DNA of 64,000 bases from Caballeronia temeraria (lineage in GTDB: Bacteria; Pseudomonadota; Gammaproteobacteria; Burkholderiales; Burkholderiaceae). The first letter of the stretch is position 1, and each line of letters starts with the position of its first letter. Location: positions 1 through 64,000 of the forward strand of contig NZ_FCOI02000035.1 in NCBI RefSeq assembly GCF_001544795.2, written 5' to 3'. Under the pieces are notes generated by a model. The model ran no database searches. It was not told where the DNA came from and saw only the letters and a list, made by a program, of their open reading frames with translations. Positions 37,116 to 46,887 of the stretch are shown one piece after another. Both the position numbers and the translations under genes were made by a program.

Positions 37116-37937
37116 GTGTCAGCTTATCCAAATGATGCCAATTCACGGGTCGAGTCGTCCGTCGATGACGGCGTGCTCGTGCTCACGCTCAACAGTCCCG
37201 GCGACGGCAACGCGCTCGACGTCGCGATGACGGAGGCATTGTCGGACGCGCTCGAACAGGTCAACGACCGGCGCGACGTGCACTGCGTGCTGCTGCGTTC
37301 GTCCTCGCGGCACTTCTGCACGGGCGGCAATGTGAAGGACATGCAAAGCGGCAGCGACCTCATGAGCGGCAGCGTCGAGGACGTACGCGACCGCTTGCAT
37401 CGCAGCCTGCACAGGATCACGCGCGCGCTGAGCAGTCTCGACGTGCCCTCGGTGTGCGCGGTCAACGGCGCCGCGGTCGGAGCGGGCTGCGATCTCGCGT
37501 TGATGTGCGATATCCGCTTAGCGAGCACGAAAGCCGTGTTCGCAGAAAGTTTCTTGCGGCTCGGACTGGTGTCGGGGATCGGCGGATCGTGGTTCCTCGC
37601 GCGAATGGTGGGCTATGCGAAGGCGCTCGAACTGACGCTGACCAGCGAGTTTATCGACGCCGACGCGGCGCTCGGCCTCGGCATCGTGTCGAAGGTCGTG
37701 CCGGAGGATGCGCTCGACAGCGAGGCGCTGTCACTGGCGAAGCACATCGCGCACAACCCGCCGATTGCGCTGCGCATGGCGAAGCGGCTCGTGCGCGAAG
37801 CGGCCGATGCTTCGCTCCCGGCGACGCTCGAGATGGCGGCGAGCATGCAGGCCATTCTGTTGTGCGGTCGCGAGCACAAGGAGGCGGTCGGCCGGTTTCT
37901 GGAACAGCAGGCGGCGAAGAAGCGCACGCACAACTGA
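37116..37937 (+). CDS. Crotonase-family protein, PaaG/isomerase-like
   Basis: About 273 residues with the crotonase fold and an oxyanion-hole segment HFCTGGNVKDM. Unlike the preceding hydratase it has GAGCDLALMCD, and the second catalytic Glu position falls in FAESFLRLGLVSGIGG, where the hydratase Glu is not conserved. This pattern matches PaaG/enoyl-CoA isomerase relatives rather than hydratases. GTG 37116 has GGGAGA upstream; ATG 37101 is in frame and also possible. It is probably an isomerase or ring-handling step in the same pathway as its neighbours. Confidence 0.9.
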   Translation: MSAYPNDANSRVESSVDDGVLVLTLNSPGDGNALDVAMTEALSDALEQVNDRRDVHCVLLRSSSRHFCTGGNVKDMQSGSDLMSGSVEDVRDRLHRSLHRITRALSSLDVPSVCAVNGAAVGAGCDLALMCDIRLASTKAVFAESFLRLGLVSGIGGSWFLARMVGYAKALELTLTSEFIDADAALGLGIVSKVVPEDALDSEALSLAKHIAHNPPIALRMAKRLVREAADASLPATLEMAASMQAILLCGREHKEAVGRFLEQQAAKKRTHN

Positions 37938-38001
37938 TGCGCCGATACGGCCACTGCGTCGAACGCGCGGGGCCTCACACACCGAATCACAGGAGACGAC
38001 C

Positions 38002-39375
38002 ATGTCCACGAATTCCGGCGCCCGATATGCCAAGCCCGGCATGCTGCGGATCATCGCCACATCGAGCCTCGGCACGATGCTCGAGTACTACGATTTCTTC
38101 GTCTATGTCGCGCTGACATCGACGCTCACGCACTTGTTTCTTCCATCGACGGACCGGACCGTCGCCGCGATGGCGGGTGTCGCCACGTTCGGCATCGCGT
38201 ATGTCGCGCGGCCACTGGGCACGATCATCTTCAGCCCGATGGCCGACCGGATCGGACGCAAGAAGACCTTCGTCATCACGCTCGCGATCATGGGTATCGC
38301 GACGGTGGGCATCGGCTGCCTGCCGACGTACGCTGCGGCGGGCGTGCTCGCGCCGATCGGCCTCATCACATTGCGCGTGGTGCAAGGCATCGCGCTCGGC
38401 GGCGAATACGGGTCCGCGGTGGTCTACGTGATGGAGCATGCGCCCGCAGGCCGCAAAGGCATGGCGACCAGCGTGCTGCAAAGTACCGCGAGCCTCGGCC
38501 TGCTGCTGGCGCTCGCGATCGTGTCGGCGCTGAAGTTCGCGCTCGATGCAGCGGCATTCGAATCCTGGGGCTGGCGCGTTCCGTTCCTGATCTCGGCGCC
38601 GATCGTCGCGGTGGCGACATGGATCCGGCTCGGCATGACCGAGACGCCCGTGTTCGCGGAGATGAAGCAGGCCGGCCGTCTGTCGAAATCGCCGCTGCAG
38701 GACACGTTGTCGAGCGCGACGTCGTGGAAGGCGATTCTCGTCGCGATGTTCGGCGCGCAAGGCGGAACGTCGGTGTCGCTCTATACGTCGATCGTCTACA
38801 TGCTGTACTTCCTGCAGAACGTGTTGAAGGTCGATCCCGCGCGCGCGAATCTGTGCCTCGGTGTCGCGATCGTCGTGGCTGCGCCGCTTTATCCGGTATT
38901 CGGCCGGCTGTCCGATGCCATCGGCCGCGCGCGCGTGATGTTGATCGGCATCGTGCTGTGGATACTTGCGGCGTATCCGGCGTTCGCGGGCATCAGGACG
39001 AATGCGCTCGCGGGCGGCTGGGCCACGGTGACGCTGCTCGTCGCGTTGCTGGCGGTGTTGACCGCGATGATCATGGCGCCGCTGCCCGCGTTCATCGCCG
39101 AATGTTTTCCGCCGCAAAGCAGGACCACGGGCTTCGGATTGTCGCAACAGCTCGGCAATGTGCTGTTCGGCGGGTTTCTCCCGTTGATCAGTCTTTCGCT
39201 CGTCAACCTGACGGGCAATCCGCTCGCAGGCGTCGGGTACTCGATCGCGTCGCTGTTGCCCTGTCTCGCCGTCACGTTCTTCTGGGGACTGCGGCAGGAT
39301 CGGCTCATCCGTCAGCGCAATCGCGACGTCCAGTGCGCAAGTCCTGCCGACGCGGCCCAGTTGCCCGTGCGCTAA
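38002..39375 (+). CDS. MFS metabolite:H+ symporter (MHS family)
   Basis: About 457 residues with 12 predicted hydrophobic segments. The family signatures are SLGTMLEYYDFFVYV near the N terminus, FSPMADRIGRKKTFVIT between helices 2 and 3, and GIALGGEYGSAVVYVMEHAP in helix 4-5, as in ShiA/KgtP/ProP relatives that import carboxylates or osmolytes. ATG 38002 is preceded by AGGAGA. It is the last gene of the CoA-transferase operon and probably imports that pathway's carboxylic acid. Confidence 0.94.
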   Translation: MSTNSGARYAKPGMLRIIATSSLGTMLEYYDFFVYVALTSTLTHLFLPSTDRTVAAMAGVATFGIAYVARPLGTIIFSPMADRIGRKKTFVITLAIMGIATVGIGCLPTYAAAGVLAPIGLITLRVVQGIALGGEYGSAVVYVMEHAPAGRKGMATSVLQSTASLGLLLALAIVSALKFALDAAAFESWGWRVPFLISAPIVAVATWIRLGMTETPVFAEMKQAGRLSKSPLQDTLSSATSWKAILVAMFGAQGGTSVSLYTSIVYMLYFLQNVLKVDPARANLCLGVAIVVAAPLYPVFGRLSDAIGRARVMLIGIVLWILAAYPAFAGIRTNALAGGWATVTLLVALLAVLTAMIMAPLPAFIAECFPPQSRTTGFGLSQQLGNVLFGGFLPLISLSLVNLTGNPLAGVGYSIASLLPCLAVTFFWGLRQDRLIRQRNRDVQCASPADAAQLPVR

Positions 39376-39420
39376 GAGGTGAAGCGAGGCGCGGCATCGC
39401 GATGTCGCGCCTCGCGTCGT

Positions 39421-40797
39421 TCAGGCGAGACCGCCCATCAGCGTGTATTTGACGTGCACATATTCCTCGATTCCATGATGACTGCCTTCGCGCCCGTAGC
39501 CGGATTGCTTCACGCCGCCGAATGGCACCGACGCCGTGCCGACCGAGCCGGAATTCAGAATCACCATGCCCGCTTCGATGTTGCGCGACAGCCGGAACGC
39601 GCGGCCCAGATCGCGCGTGAACGCATAGGCGACGAGACCATATTCGCTGTCGTTGCTGCGCGCGATGACCTCGGCTTCGCTCGAGAAGCGATAGATCGGG
39701 AAGACGGGTCCGAATATTTCGGTCGAGGCGATCGGCATATCGTCCGCGACATCGACGAGGATGGTGGGCGCGTAGAAGAGTCCGCCCTTCGCGTGCGGAT
39801 GTCCGCCGAGCACGGCCTGGGCGCCGCGTTCACGCGCATCGTCGACGAGCTGGCCGACCTTGTCGATGGCCGCGCGATTGATCAACGGACCGACGACGAA
39901 CCGTTCCTGCAACCCTTGATCGACCGGAATCGCTTCGACGAGCGCCTTGACGCGCTCAACGAAGGCATCGTGCACGCTCGCCTGAACATACACGCGGTTC
40001 GGCGAGATGCAGACCTGCCCGCTGTTGCGCAGCTTCGCGGACACGAGCGCTTGTGCGGCTTCGTCGAGATCGGCATCGTCGAAGACGATGAACGGCGCGT
40101 TGCCGCCCAGTTCCATCGTCATGGTCTTCAGCGTGCCCGCGCACTGCGCGGCGAGCAGCTTGCCGACTGCGGTCGAGCCCGTGAACGAGATCTTCCGGAT
40201 GCGCGGTTCATCGGTGATCAGCGTGCCGATCTGCACCGGGTCGCCGGTCACCATTTCGAACACGCCTTCCGGAATGCCGGCGCGGCGCGCGTATTCGAGC
40301 AGCTTGTACGCGGTCAGCGGGGTTTCCTCGGCAGGCTTCAGGAGGATCGTGCAGCCCGCCGCGAGCGCGGTCGCCACCTTGCGCGTGATCATCATGAGCG
40401 GGAAATTCCACGGCGTGATCGCCGCGACCGGACCGACCGGCTCTTTCGTGACGATCACCGCGGCGTCTTTCGCGTGCGTGGGAATGGTATCGCCGTACAC
40501 GCGTTTCGCTTCCTCCGCGTACCATTCGACGAAGCCCAGCCCATACTCGATTTCGCCGAACGCTTCCGCAAGGCACTTGCCGTTCTCGCGGCACATCAGT
40601 TCGGCGAATGCGGTCTTGTCGGCGCTGACGAGATCGAACCATTTACGCAGCAGCGCGCTGCGTTCGCGCGCGAGGGTGCGCGACCACGCCGGAAAGGCCG
40701 CGCATGTGCGATCGATGGCCGCGCGCACCTGCGCTTCCGAATGATGTTCGACTTGCCCGACGAGCGTGCCGTCGGCGGGATTGAGTACATCGATCAT
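39421..40797 (-). CDS. NAD(P)-dependent aldehyde dehydrogenase (succinate-semialdehyde dehydrogenase-like)
   Basis: About 458 residues of the aldehyde dehydrogenase superfamily: TPWNFPLMMITRKVATALAAG, FTGSTAVGK, the general base Glu in MELGGNAP and the catalytic Cys in SGQVCISPNRVYVQ. The overall pattern is GabD-like (class of semialdehyde dehydrogenases). I start at ATG 40797 (MIDVLNPADG); the open frame extends to 40962 without plausible protein sequence. It is divergent from the AraC gene at 40961, which probably regulates it. Confidence 0.95.
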   Translation of the reverse strand: MIDVLNPADGTLVGQVEHHSEAQVRAAIDRTCAAFPAWSRTLARERSALLRKWFDLVSADKTAFAELMCRENGKCLAEAFGEIEYGLGFVEWYAEEAKRVYGDTIPTHAKDAAVIVTKEPVGPVAAITPWNFPLMMITRKVATALAAGCTILLKPAEETPLTAYKLLEYARRAGIPEGVFEMVTGDPVQIGTLITDEPRIRKISFTGSTAVGKLLAAQCAGTLKTMTMELGGNAPFIVFDDADLDEAAQALVSAKLRNSGQVCISPNRVYVQASVHDAFVERVKALVEAIPVDQGLQERFVVGPLINRAAIDKVGQLVDDARERGAQAVLGGHPHAKGGLFYAPTILVDVADDMPIASTEIFGPVFPIYRFSSEAEVIARSNDSEYGLVAYAFTRDLGRAFRLSRNIEAGMVILNSGSVGTASVPFGGVKQSGYGREGSHHGIEEYVHVKYTLMGGLA

Positions 40798-40960
40798 GCT
40801 TTTCTCCGAAGTAAGTGAGACTGCTCGGCGCATCGGCGCAACGCGATTCACGGATGCGGATGCATGATCGAATGTTAGGGATGTGGCGTCGTGACGAGAA
40901 CGCGTGATCGTCTGCGAAGCTTGCCCGATTCTATGAACACGCCTTGATCGAACTCGAAGC

Positions 40961-41941
40961 ATGAAAACGCATTGCTTTCCCGGATTGCCGGCGATGGAAA
41001 CCGAAGGCGCAGCACTCGCTCGGGTGCACGCTTCGATGGTGAGCCGGCTCCTGGAACTGGCGCCGAACGAAGGCTACAACGCGACGCCAATGCCGGACAT
41101 TCGCCTGCTGCGATCGAACCGCCCGCTGACGCGCACGCCGGTGCTGTACGAGCCCGGCATCGTCGTCATCGCACAAGGCCGCAAGCGCGGCTATCTCGGC
41201 AGCACGGTCTATGTCTACGATGCGCAGCACTATCTGGCGGTCGCTTTGCCGCTGCCGTTCTCGATGGAAACCGACGCCACCGCCGACGAACCGTTGCTCG
41301 CGGTGTACGTGCGTCTCGATCCGGCGATTGCCGCCGACGTGCTCTTGCAAATCGACGAGCGCAACGGCGTGGTGCCGGGCGAGCCGGGCGGCATGGCCAC
41401 GACGCGGCTCGATCTGGCGCTCGGCGAAACCATGCTGCGGTTCCTCGACGCGATGCGCGACCCGCTCGAAGCCGCGCTACTGGGGCCGGCGCTGGTGCGG
41501 GAGATTTACTTTCGCGTGTTCATCGGCGAGCAGGGCGCTTCGATGCGCGCGGCGCTCGACCTGGACGGACACTTTGGGCGAATTTCCAGAGTGCTGCGCA
41601 AGATCCATTCGAGCTATGCCGAGGCGCTGACGATCGAATCGCTCGCAAGGGAAGCGGCAATGAGCGTGCCGTCGTTTCATATGCACTTCAAGGCGGCCAC
41701 GAAGACGTCTCCGCTGCAGTACATCAAGTCGACGCGATTGCATCAGGCGAGGCTATTGATGGCGCGGCAAGGCATGACCGCGGCAGCGGCGAGCGCATCC
41801 GTCGGCTATGAGAGCGCGTCGCAGTTCAGCCGCGAGTTCAAGCGGCTCTTCGGCGGCACGCCTTCCGAAGAATTACGCAGGATGAAGCGGCATTTCGCGG
41901 TGCCGGAGGCGGGGCCGTCGCTCTATGTTTCGTCGCATTGA
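40961..41941 (+). CDS. AraC-family regulator
   Basis: About 326 residues: an AraC_N-type sensor domain (RTPVLYEPGIVVIAQGRKRG, YDAQHYLAVALPLPF) and a C-terminal double helix-turn-helix (LTIESLAREAAMSVPSFHMH, then ASVGYESASQFSREFKRLFG). It is divergent from the aldehyde dehydrogenase across a 163-base promoter region. AraC proteins of this layout usually activate an adjacent oxidoreductase gene in response to an aldehyde or alcohol; here that is inference from position. Confidence 0.93.
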   Translation: MKTHCFPGLPAMETEGAALARVHASMVSRLLELAPNEGYNATPMPDIRLLRSNRPLTRTPVLYEPGIVVIAQGRKRGYLGSTVYVYDAQHYLAVALPLPFSMETDATADEPLLAVYVRLDPAIAADVLLQIDERNGVVPGEPGGMATTRLDLALGETMLRFLDAMRDPLEAALLGPALVREIYFRVFIGEQGASMRAALDLDGHFGRISRVLRKIHSSYAEALTIESLAREAAMSVPSFHMHFKAATKTSPLQYIKSTRLHQARLLMARQGMTAAAASASVGYESASQFSREFKRLFGGTPSEELRRMKRHFAVPEAGPSLYVSSH

Positions 41942-41964
41942 ATCGTGGGCGGGGCTGTTCATCG

Positions 41965-42918
41965 TCAGATGTCGCTGCGATGAAGCTGCTCGTCCCGCTT
42001 CTCCTTGCATAACTCGATGAACCTCTGCACCGGCGCCGTCGGCGTGGCGCCGCGGCGCGTTGCGATGCCGTAGGGCGCGCCGCGCCGTTCTATGCGAATC
42101 GGCAGCACCGCCATCATGCCGTGCGCCTGAAAGTACTGCGCGACTTTCAGCGGCATGAGCGCGACGGTCCCAACGCTGGCTCGCAGCAACGACAACGTTG
42201 CGAACGTCGACGACGTTTCGATGGCGTAACGCGGAAAGGGCACCTCGGCGTCGTCGAAAAGCTGCTCGAGCAGCGAGCGCATCGGCAGGGCGGCTTGCGG
42301 CACGATCCACGGATTGTCCGCAAGCTCGTCGAGCGTCAGGCGCTGCACGCTCGCCAGCGGATCGGCGCCGTCCACCACCAGGCACACTTCCTCTACTTCG
42401 AGCGGAATGAAATCGTAAGCTTCCGGATGGACGCTGATGCTCGGCCGCCCGATGACGAGATCGAGCAGACGCTGATCGAGCATCGACAAGAGCCGCGCGC
42501 TGTTGTCCTCCCAGACCTCGACGGACACGTCCGGCTGCACGTGCCGCAGCGCACGCAGGATGGGCGCGAGCCATTCGGGCATCGAGCCCATCACGGCGCC
42601 GATGGCGAGCATGCCGCCGCCGCCGCGCATGATGGCCGCAAGCTCGTCGCGCAGCGCGCCGATCTCGGAGCGCACCGCGCGCGCATGACGGATCACGCAG
42701 CGTCCGAGTTCGTTCGGCACGATGCCGCGCGGCGAGCGCGCGAACAGTTCCGTGCCGAACATCGCCTCGATTTCGCGCAGCGACTTGGTCGTCGCGGGCT
42801 GCGAGAGCGACACCTGCTGCGCCGCCTTGCGCAACGACCCGTGGTCGTCGAGCGCGATCAAAAGCGCGACGTGATTGCCGCGCAGCCGCCTCAATATCGC
42901 ATCGATACTGGTTATCAC
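41965..42918 (-). CDS. LysR-family regulator (GbpR-like) divergent from hyuAB operon
   Basis: A 317-residue LysR-type protein with helix-turn-helix HGSLRKAAQQVSLSQPATTK and a substrate-binding domain containing LAIGAVMGSMPEWLAPILR and LLDLVIGRPSISVHPEAYDF. The start is GTG at 42918, with GGAG nine bases upstream; no in-frame ATG fits. The operator repeat at 42911-42929 covers this GTG and the bases just upstream of it, so binding there could block its own expression. The same operator occurs at 52078, which suggests it controls two separate units. Confidence 0.92.
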   Translation of the reverse strand: MITSIDAILRRLRGNHVALLIALDDHGSLRKAAQQVSLSQPATTKSLREIEAMFGTELFARSPRGIVPNELGRCVIRHARAVRSEIGALRDELAAIMRGGGGMLAIGAVMGSMPEWLAPILRALRHVQPDVSVEVWEDNSARLLSMLDQRLLDLVIGRPSISVHPEAYDFIPLEVEEVCLVVDGADPLASVQRLTLDELADNPWIVPQAALPMRSLLEQLFDDAEVPFPRYAIETSSTFATLSLLRASVGTVALMPLKVAQYFQAHGMMAVLPIRIERRGAPYGIATRRGATPTAPVQRFIELCKEKRDEQLHRSDI

Positions 42919-42990
42919 CGATATAACTCCAGCGTCTCACCTGATCGGAAGGTTTCATTATCTGGCCGCGCCGATGCCTCTTTAAACTGG
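42907..42990. promoter_or_regulatory. LysR-type operator/promoter, copy 1
   Basis: The core GTTATCACCGATATAAC is an interrupted dyad (GTTAT / ATAAC around 7 bases) of the T-N11-A class bound by LysR regulators. It matches copy 2 at 52078-52160 over 21 consecutive bases starting at 42907, then again at TCTCACCTGATC and at CCGATG...CTT-A-ACTGG with spacing equal to within one base. It lies between the LysR gene and hyuA. The distal conserved blocks probably hold the activation site and promoter. Confidence 0.75.
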
Positions 42991-43103
42991 CTCGGTCGAT
43001 GTTCGTCACAGCCGGGCGCTCGACGGCGCGGCTCGATCATGCCGGAACACACGCGGCCTCGGCAAGCGAACCAGAAATCACGCATCCACAGGAGAGAGGC
43101 AAA

Positions 43104-45149
43104 TTGAAAAGAATCGGACTCGATGTCGGGGGCACCTTCACCGATGTCGTGATGGTGGACGACGAAGAAGGGCGCATCTGGTCGACCAAGGTGCCGACGA
43201 CGCCGAAGGATCGCGTCATCGGCACGATTGAAGGCTTTCGCAAGATTCTCGAACTCTCGGGCACCAGCAGCGCCGACGTGGCGTTCATCGGCCACGGCAC
43301 GACGATGGCGACCAATATGGTCGTCGAAGGCACTGGCGCCAAGACCGCGCTCGTCACCACGCGCGGCTTTCGCGACATCCTCGAACTCAGGCGCGTGTCG
43401 CGTCACGACCGCGCCGATCTCTACGATCTGCTGTTCGACAATCCGCGTCCGCTCGTCGAGCGCCGCTGGCGGCTCGAAGTGAACGAGCGCCTGCGCCATG
43501 ACGGCAGCATCGAAACGCCGCTCGATCACGGGCAGCTCGAAGCGCTCGCCGAACAGATCCGCGCGTCGGATATCGAGGCCGTCGCCGTGTGTTTCCTGCA
43601 CGCGCACGTCAATCCGCAGCACGAACGCGAAGCCGTCGATACGCTGCGCCGCCTGTTGCCGGAGCGCTTCGTGTGCGCGTCGCACGAAGTGAATCCCGAA
43701 TCGATGGAATACGAGCGCGCGAGCTCGACGGTCATCAACGCGATGCTCGGCCCGGTCTGCGGACGCTATATCGGCCGGCTCATCAACGCGCTGGCGCAGC
43801 ACGGCTTCGCGGGCAAGTTCCTTTTCATGCAGTCGAACGGCGGGCTCGCGAGTCCGGCGATGGTCGCGGACAAGCCGATCGTACTGCTCGAATCCGGGCC
43901 GGCGGGCGGCGTCTCGGCGGCGATCCGCAACTGCGAGAAGAGCGAACTGAAGAACGCGATTCTCGGCGACATGGGCGGCACGACCTTCGATGTCTCGCTG
44001 ATCCGCGACTCGCGTCCCGAACTGCGCAACAAGAGCCTGCTGCACACCTACACCGTGCGCTCGCCGAGCATCGACATCGATTCGGTCGGCGCGGGCGGCG
44101 GCTCGATCGTGTGGATCGACGCGGGCGGCGGCGTGCGCATCGGACCGGAGAGCGCGGGCGCCGATCCCGGACCGGCGTGCTACGGGCGCGGCGGCACGCG
44201 TCCGACCGTCACGGACTGCAATCTGGTGCTCGGCTATATCGATCCGGACAGCTTCCTCGGCGGCGAATTCAAGCTCGATGCGCAAGCCGCATGGCGCGTC
44301 GTCGATGAAGTCGTCGCGAAGCCGCTCGGCGTCTCCGTGCCCGAAGCCGCGCAGGTCGTGCGCTCGGTCGCGAACGCCTTGATGGCGCAGGCCATCCGCA
44401 TCATGACGGTCGAGCGCGGTTACGACCCGCGCGAGTTCTCCTACATCTGCTACGGCGGCGCGGGGCCGGTGCACGCGGTCGATCTCGCGCACGAAATGGG
44501 CATCCGGCGCGTGGTGATTCCGCCGCTGCCGGGTCTTTTCAGCGCGTTCGGCATGACGGTCGCGGACCAGCAATACGACTATCAGCGTCCGCTGGAAAGC
44601 GATCTCGCGATGATCGACGACGCGACCCTGCACGCCGCGCTCGACGAACTGGCAGCGCTCGGCATGAACGAGCTCGAACGTCACGGCGTCGAAGCGCAAG
44701 GCGTGAAGGCCGTGCGTCTCGCCGATTGCCGCTATGCCGGCCAGCCCGATGTGATCACCGTCGAAGTGCAGGCCGATGCGCAGGGCATCCGCGCGGCGCT
44801 CGCGCAGGCCTTCGAGGATGCGCATCTGCGGCAATGGAACTTCATCAGCAAGGACAAGCCCGTGATGGTCGCCAACGTGCGGCTGCAACTCGTGACGACG
44901 ACCGGCTGGCGCGGCTCGGTCGCGAGCGCCGATGGCGGCGCGCTGCCGCAGCCGGTGCGCACCCGCGACGTGTATTTCGACGGCCACGCGCGCACGCTGC
45001 CGGTATTCGCGCGCACGCAGATTCCGGTCGGCGCGACGATCGTCGGGCCGGCGGTCATCGAAGAACACAGCAGTTGCGCGGTGCTGAAGGCGTCGCATGT
45101 CGCGCGCGTCGATCCCGATCTCAATCTCGTCATCGAACTGGCAGCCTGA
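43104..45149 (+). CDS. hyuA: Hydantoinase/5-oxoprolinase A-like subunit (ATP-dependent)
   Basis: About 681 residues of the HyuA/OplaH-A family: an N-terminal actin-like ATPase motif IGLDVGGTFTDVVMVD, IGHGTTMATNMVVEGTGAKT, LGDMGGTTFDVSLI, and GAGGGSIVWIDAGGG with a following SAGADPGPACYGRGG. Members open lactam or hydantoin rings with ATP, or carboxylate ketones (acetone/acetophenone carboxylases). The start is TTG 43104, preceded by GGAGAGAGG; the open frame further upstream has no family sequence. The HyuB subunit follows after 4 bases. The actual ring or ketone substrate is unknown. Confidence 0.93.
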   Translation: MKRIGLDVGGTFTDVVMVDDEEGRIWSTKVPTTPKDRVIGTIEGFRKILELSGTSSADVAFIGHGTTMATNMVVEGTGAKTALVTTRGFRDILELRRVSRHDRADLYDLLFDNPRPLVERRWRLEVNERLRHDGSIETPLDHGQLEALAEQIRASDIEAVAVCFLHAHVNPQHEREAVDTLRRLLPERFVCASHEVNPESMEYERASSTVINAMLGPVCGRYIGRLINALAQHGFAGKFLFMQSNGGLASPAMVADKPIVLLESGPAGGVSAAIRNCEKSELKNAILGDMGGTTFDVSLIRDSRPELRNKSLLHTYTVRSPSIDIDSVGAGGGSIVWIDAGGGVRIGPESAGADPGPACYGRGGTRPTVTDCNLVLGYIDPDSFLGGEFKLDAQAAWRVVDEVVAKPLGVSVPEAAQVVRSVANALMAQAIRIMTVERGYDPREFSYICYGGAGPVHAVDLAHEMGIRRVVIPPLPGLFSAFGMTVADQQYDYQRPLESDLAMIDDATLHAALDELAALGMNELERHGVEAQGVKAVRLADCRYAGQPDVITVEVQADAQGIRAALAQAFEDAHLRQWNFISKDKPVMVANVRLQLVTTTGWRGSVASADGGALPQPVRTRDVYFDGHARTLPVFARTQIPVGATIVGPAVIEEHSSCAVLKASHVARVDPDLNLVIELAA

Positions 45150-45153
45150 ATTC

Positions 45154-46887
45154 ATGGACATCGTCACTTACGAAATCATCCGCAGCAGTCTCTTCGCGAT
45201 CGCCCGTGAAATGAAGATCGCGATGATGCGCACCGCCGGCAGCCCGCTCATGCACGCGAGCGGCGATTCGTCGGCGGCCATTTTCGACGCCGACATGCAG
45301 CTCGTCGCGCAAGGCAACGACATCCCGACGATGCTCGGCTCGGCCGTCATCTCGACGCGCGTGTCCGTGGAAGCGGTCGGACGCGACAATCTGCGCCCCG
45401 GCGACGTCATCGTCAGCAACGACGCCTACGTGGGCGGCGGCAATCATCAGCCGGACGTGCAGTTCACGCGGCCAGTGTTCGCGGGCGGCCAAATCGTCGC
45501 CTTCGTGATGACGCGCGGGCACTGGACCGACATCGGCGGACAGTCGCCGGGCAGCTACACCGTCACGACCTGGGATGTCTTCGCCGAAGGCATCCGCATT
45601 CCGCCGGTGTTTCTGTATCGCAACGACGAGCCGGTGCCGGACATGCTCAACCTGCTCACGAGAAACAGCCGCAACGCGCACGAACTGCTGCTCGACATCC
45701 AGGCGCAGTACGCGGGCACGTTCGTCGGCGACCGGCGCATCGGCGAACTGGTGGCGAAGTACGGCGCCGAGGCGCTGCGCGACGTGATGAGCCAGAGCCT
45801 CGACCACTCGGAAAAGCTGATTCGCGCGGAGATCGCGCGCATTCCGGATGGCATCTACGAAGCGCAGGAGTATCTCGATCCGATCGAGGCGCCGGGCTGG
45901 AAACAGGAGCGTCCGCTGCTCAAGGTGAAGATCACCAAGACGGGCGATCACATCACCTTCGACTACACCGGCACCGGGCCGCAGGCGCGCGGCGGCATCA
46001 ACTGTCCGCTTTCGGTGACGTGCAACAGCACGTGGTTCACGGTGAAGGCGCTGACCGATCCGGGCATTCCGACGAACCAGGGCTGCTACCGGCCGGTGAC
46101 AATCATCGCGCCCGAGGGCAGCGTGCTGAACTGCCGCTATCCGGCGTCGGTGGTGTCGGGCAACACGGAGACTTCGCCGCGCGTGATCGATCTGCTGCTC
46201 AAGGCGCTCGCGCCCGCGGTGCCGGAGCGCATCACCGGGCAAAGCAACTGCGCGTCGTGCGCGGGGATTTTCAGCGGACGCGATACCGACGCGGCGCGCA
46301 TCGCCCGTACCGGTCAGGAATTCGTCACCATGCACGACGTTCACGCGGGCGGCATGGGCGCGCGTGCGCAGAAGGACGGCGTGAGCGGCGTGCGCGTCTA
46401 CGTGGGCAACGCGGGCAGTCAGTCGATCGAAATGATCGAAGCGACTTCGCCGCTGATGGTCGAGGAATGGTCGCTCGTCACCGACAGCGGCGGCGCGGGC
46501 CGCCAGCGCGGCGGGCTGACGTCGCGGCGCGTGTATCGCGTCGAATACGACGAAGCCACGTTCACCGTATCGGGCGAACGCGGACGTTCGGCGCCCGAAG
46601 GCCACTTCGGCGGTGAGGCCGGCACGCGCTTTCTGTGCGTCGTCGAGCGCGCGGACGGCAGCGAGCACGTGGTCGCCGCGAAGGGCGGGCAGACCGTCGT
46701 GTATCGCGGCGATCGGGTGACGGTGCAGCCCGCGGGCAGCGGCGGCTACGGCGATCCGCGCGAACGCGATGAGAAGCGCGTCGATGCCGATGTCGCCGAT
46801 GGCTACATCAGCGCGGATGCAGCGGCGCAACGCTACGGCCGCACGCAGGAAACCGCCGACGCACCGCTCGAAGTCACCGCCGAATGA
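45154..46887 (+). CDS. hyuB: Hydantoinase/5-oxoprolinase B-like subunit
   Basis: About 577 residues of the HyuB family: N-terminal YEIIRSSLFAIAREMKIAM, GDVIVSNDAYVGGGNHQPDV, FVMTRGHWTDIGGQSPGSY and the C-terminal VTDSGGAGRQRGGL. It pairs with HyuA to form the hydrolase or carboxylase. ATG 45154 follows the HyuA stop by 4 bases and its stop overlaps the CoA-transferase start (ATGA at 46884), which indicates tight coupling of the ring-opening and CoA-activation steps. Confidence 0.94.
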   Translation: MDIVTYEIIRSSLFAIAREMKIAMMRTAGSPLMHASGDSSAAIFDADMQLVAQGNDIPTMLGSAVISTRVSVEAVGRDNLRPGDVIVSNDAYVGGGNHQPDVQFTRPVFAGGQIVAFVMTRGHWTDIGGQSPGSYTVTTWDVFAEGIRIPPVFLYRNDEPVPDMLNLLTRNSRNAHELLLDIQAQYAGTFVGDRRIGELVAKYGAEALRDVMSQSLDHSEKLIRAEIARIPDGIYEAQEYLDPIEAPGWKQERPLLKVKITKTGDHITFDYTGTGPQARGGINCPLSVTCNSTWFTVKALTDPGIPTNQGCYRPVTIIAPEGSVLNCRYPASVVSGNTETSPRVIDLLLKALAPAVPERITGQSNCASCAGIFSGRDTDAARIARTGQEFVTMHDVHAGGMGARAQKDGVSGVRVYVGNAGSQSIEMIEATSPLMVEEWSLVTDSGGAGRQRGGLTSRRVYRVEYDEATFTVSGERGRSAPEGHFGGEAGTRFLCVVERADGSEHVVAAKGGQTVVYRGDRVTVQPAGSGGYGDPRERDEKRVDADVADGYISADAAAQRYGRTQETADAPLEVTAE

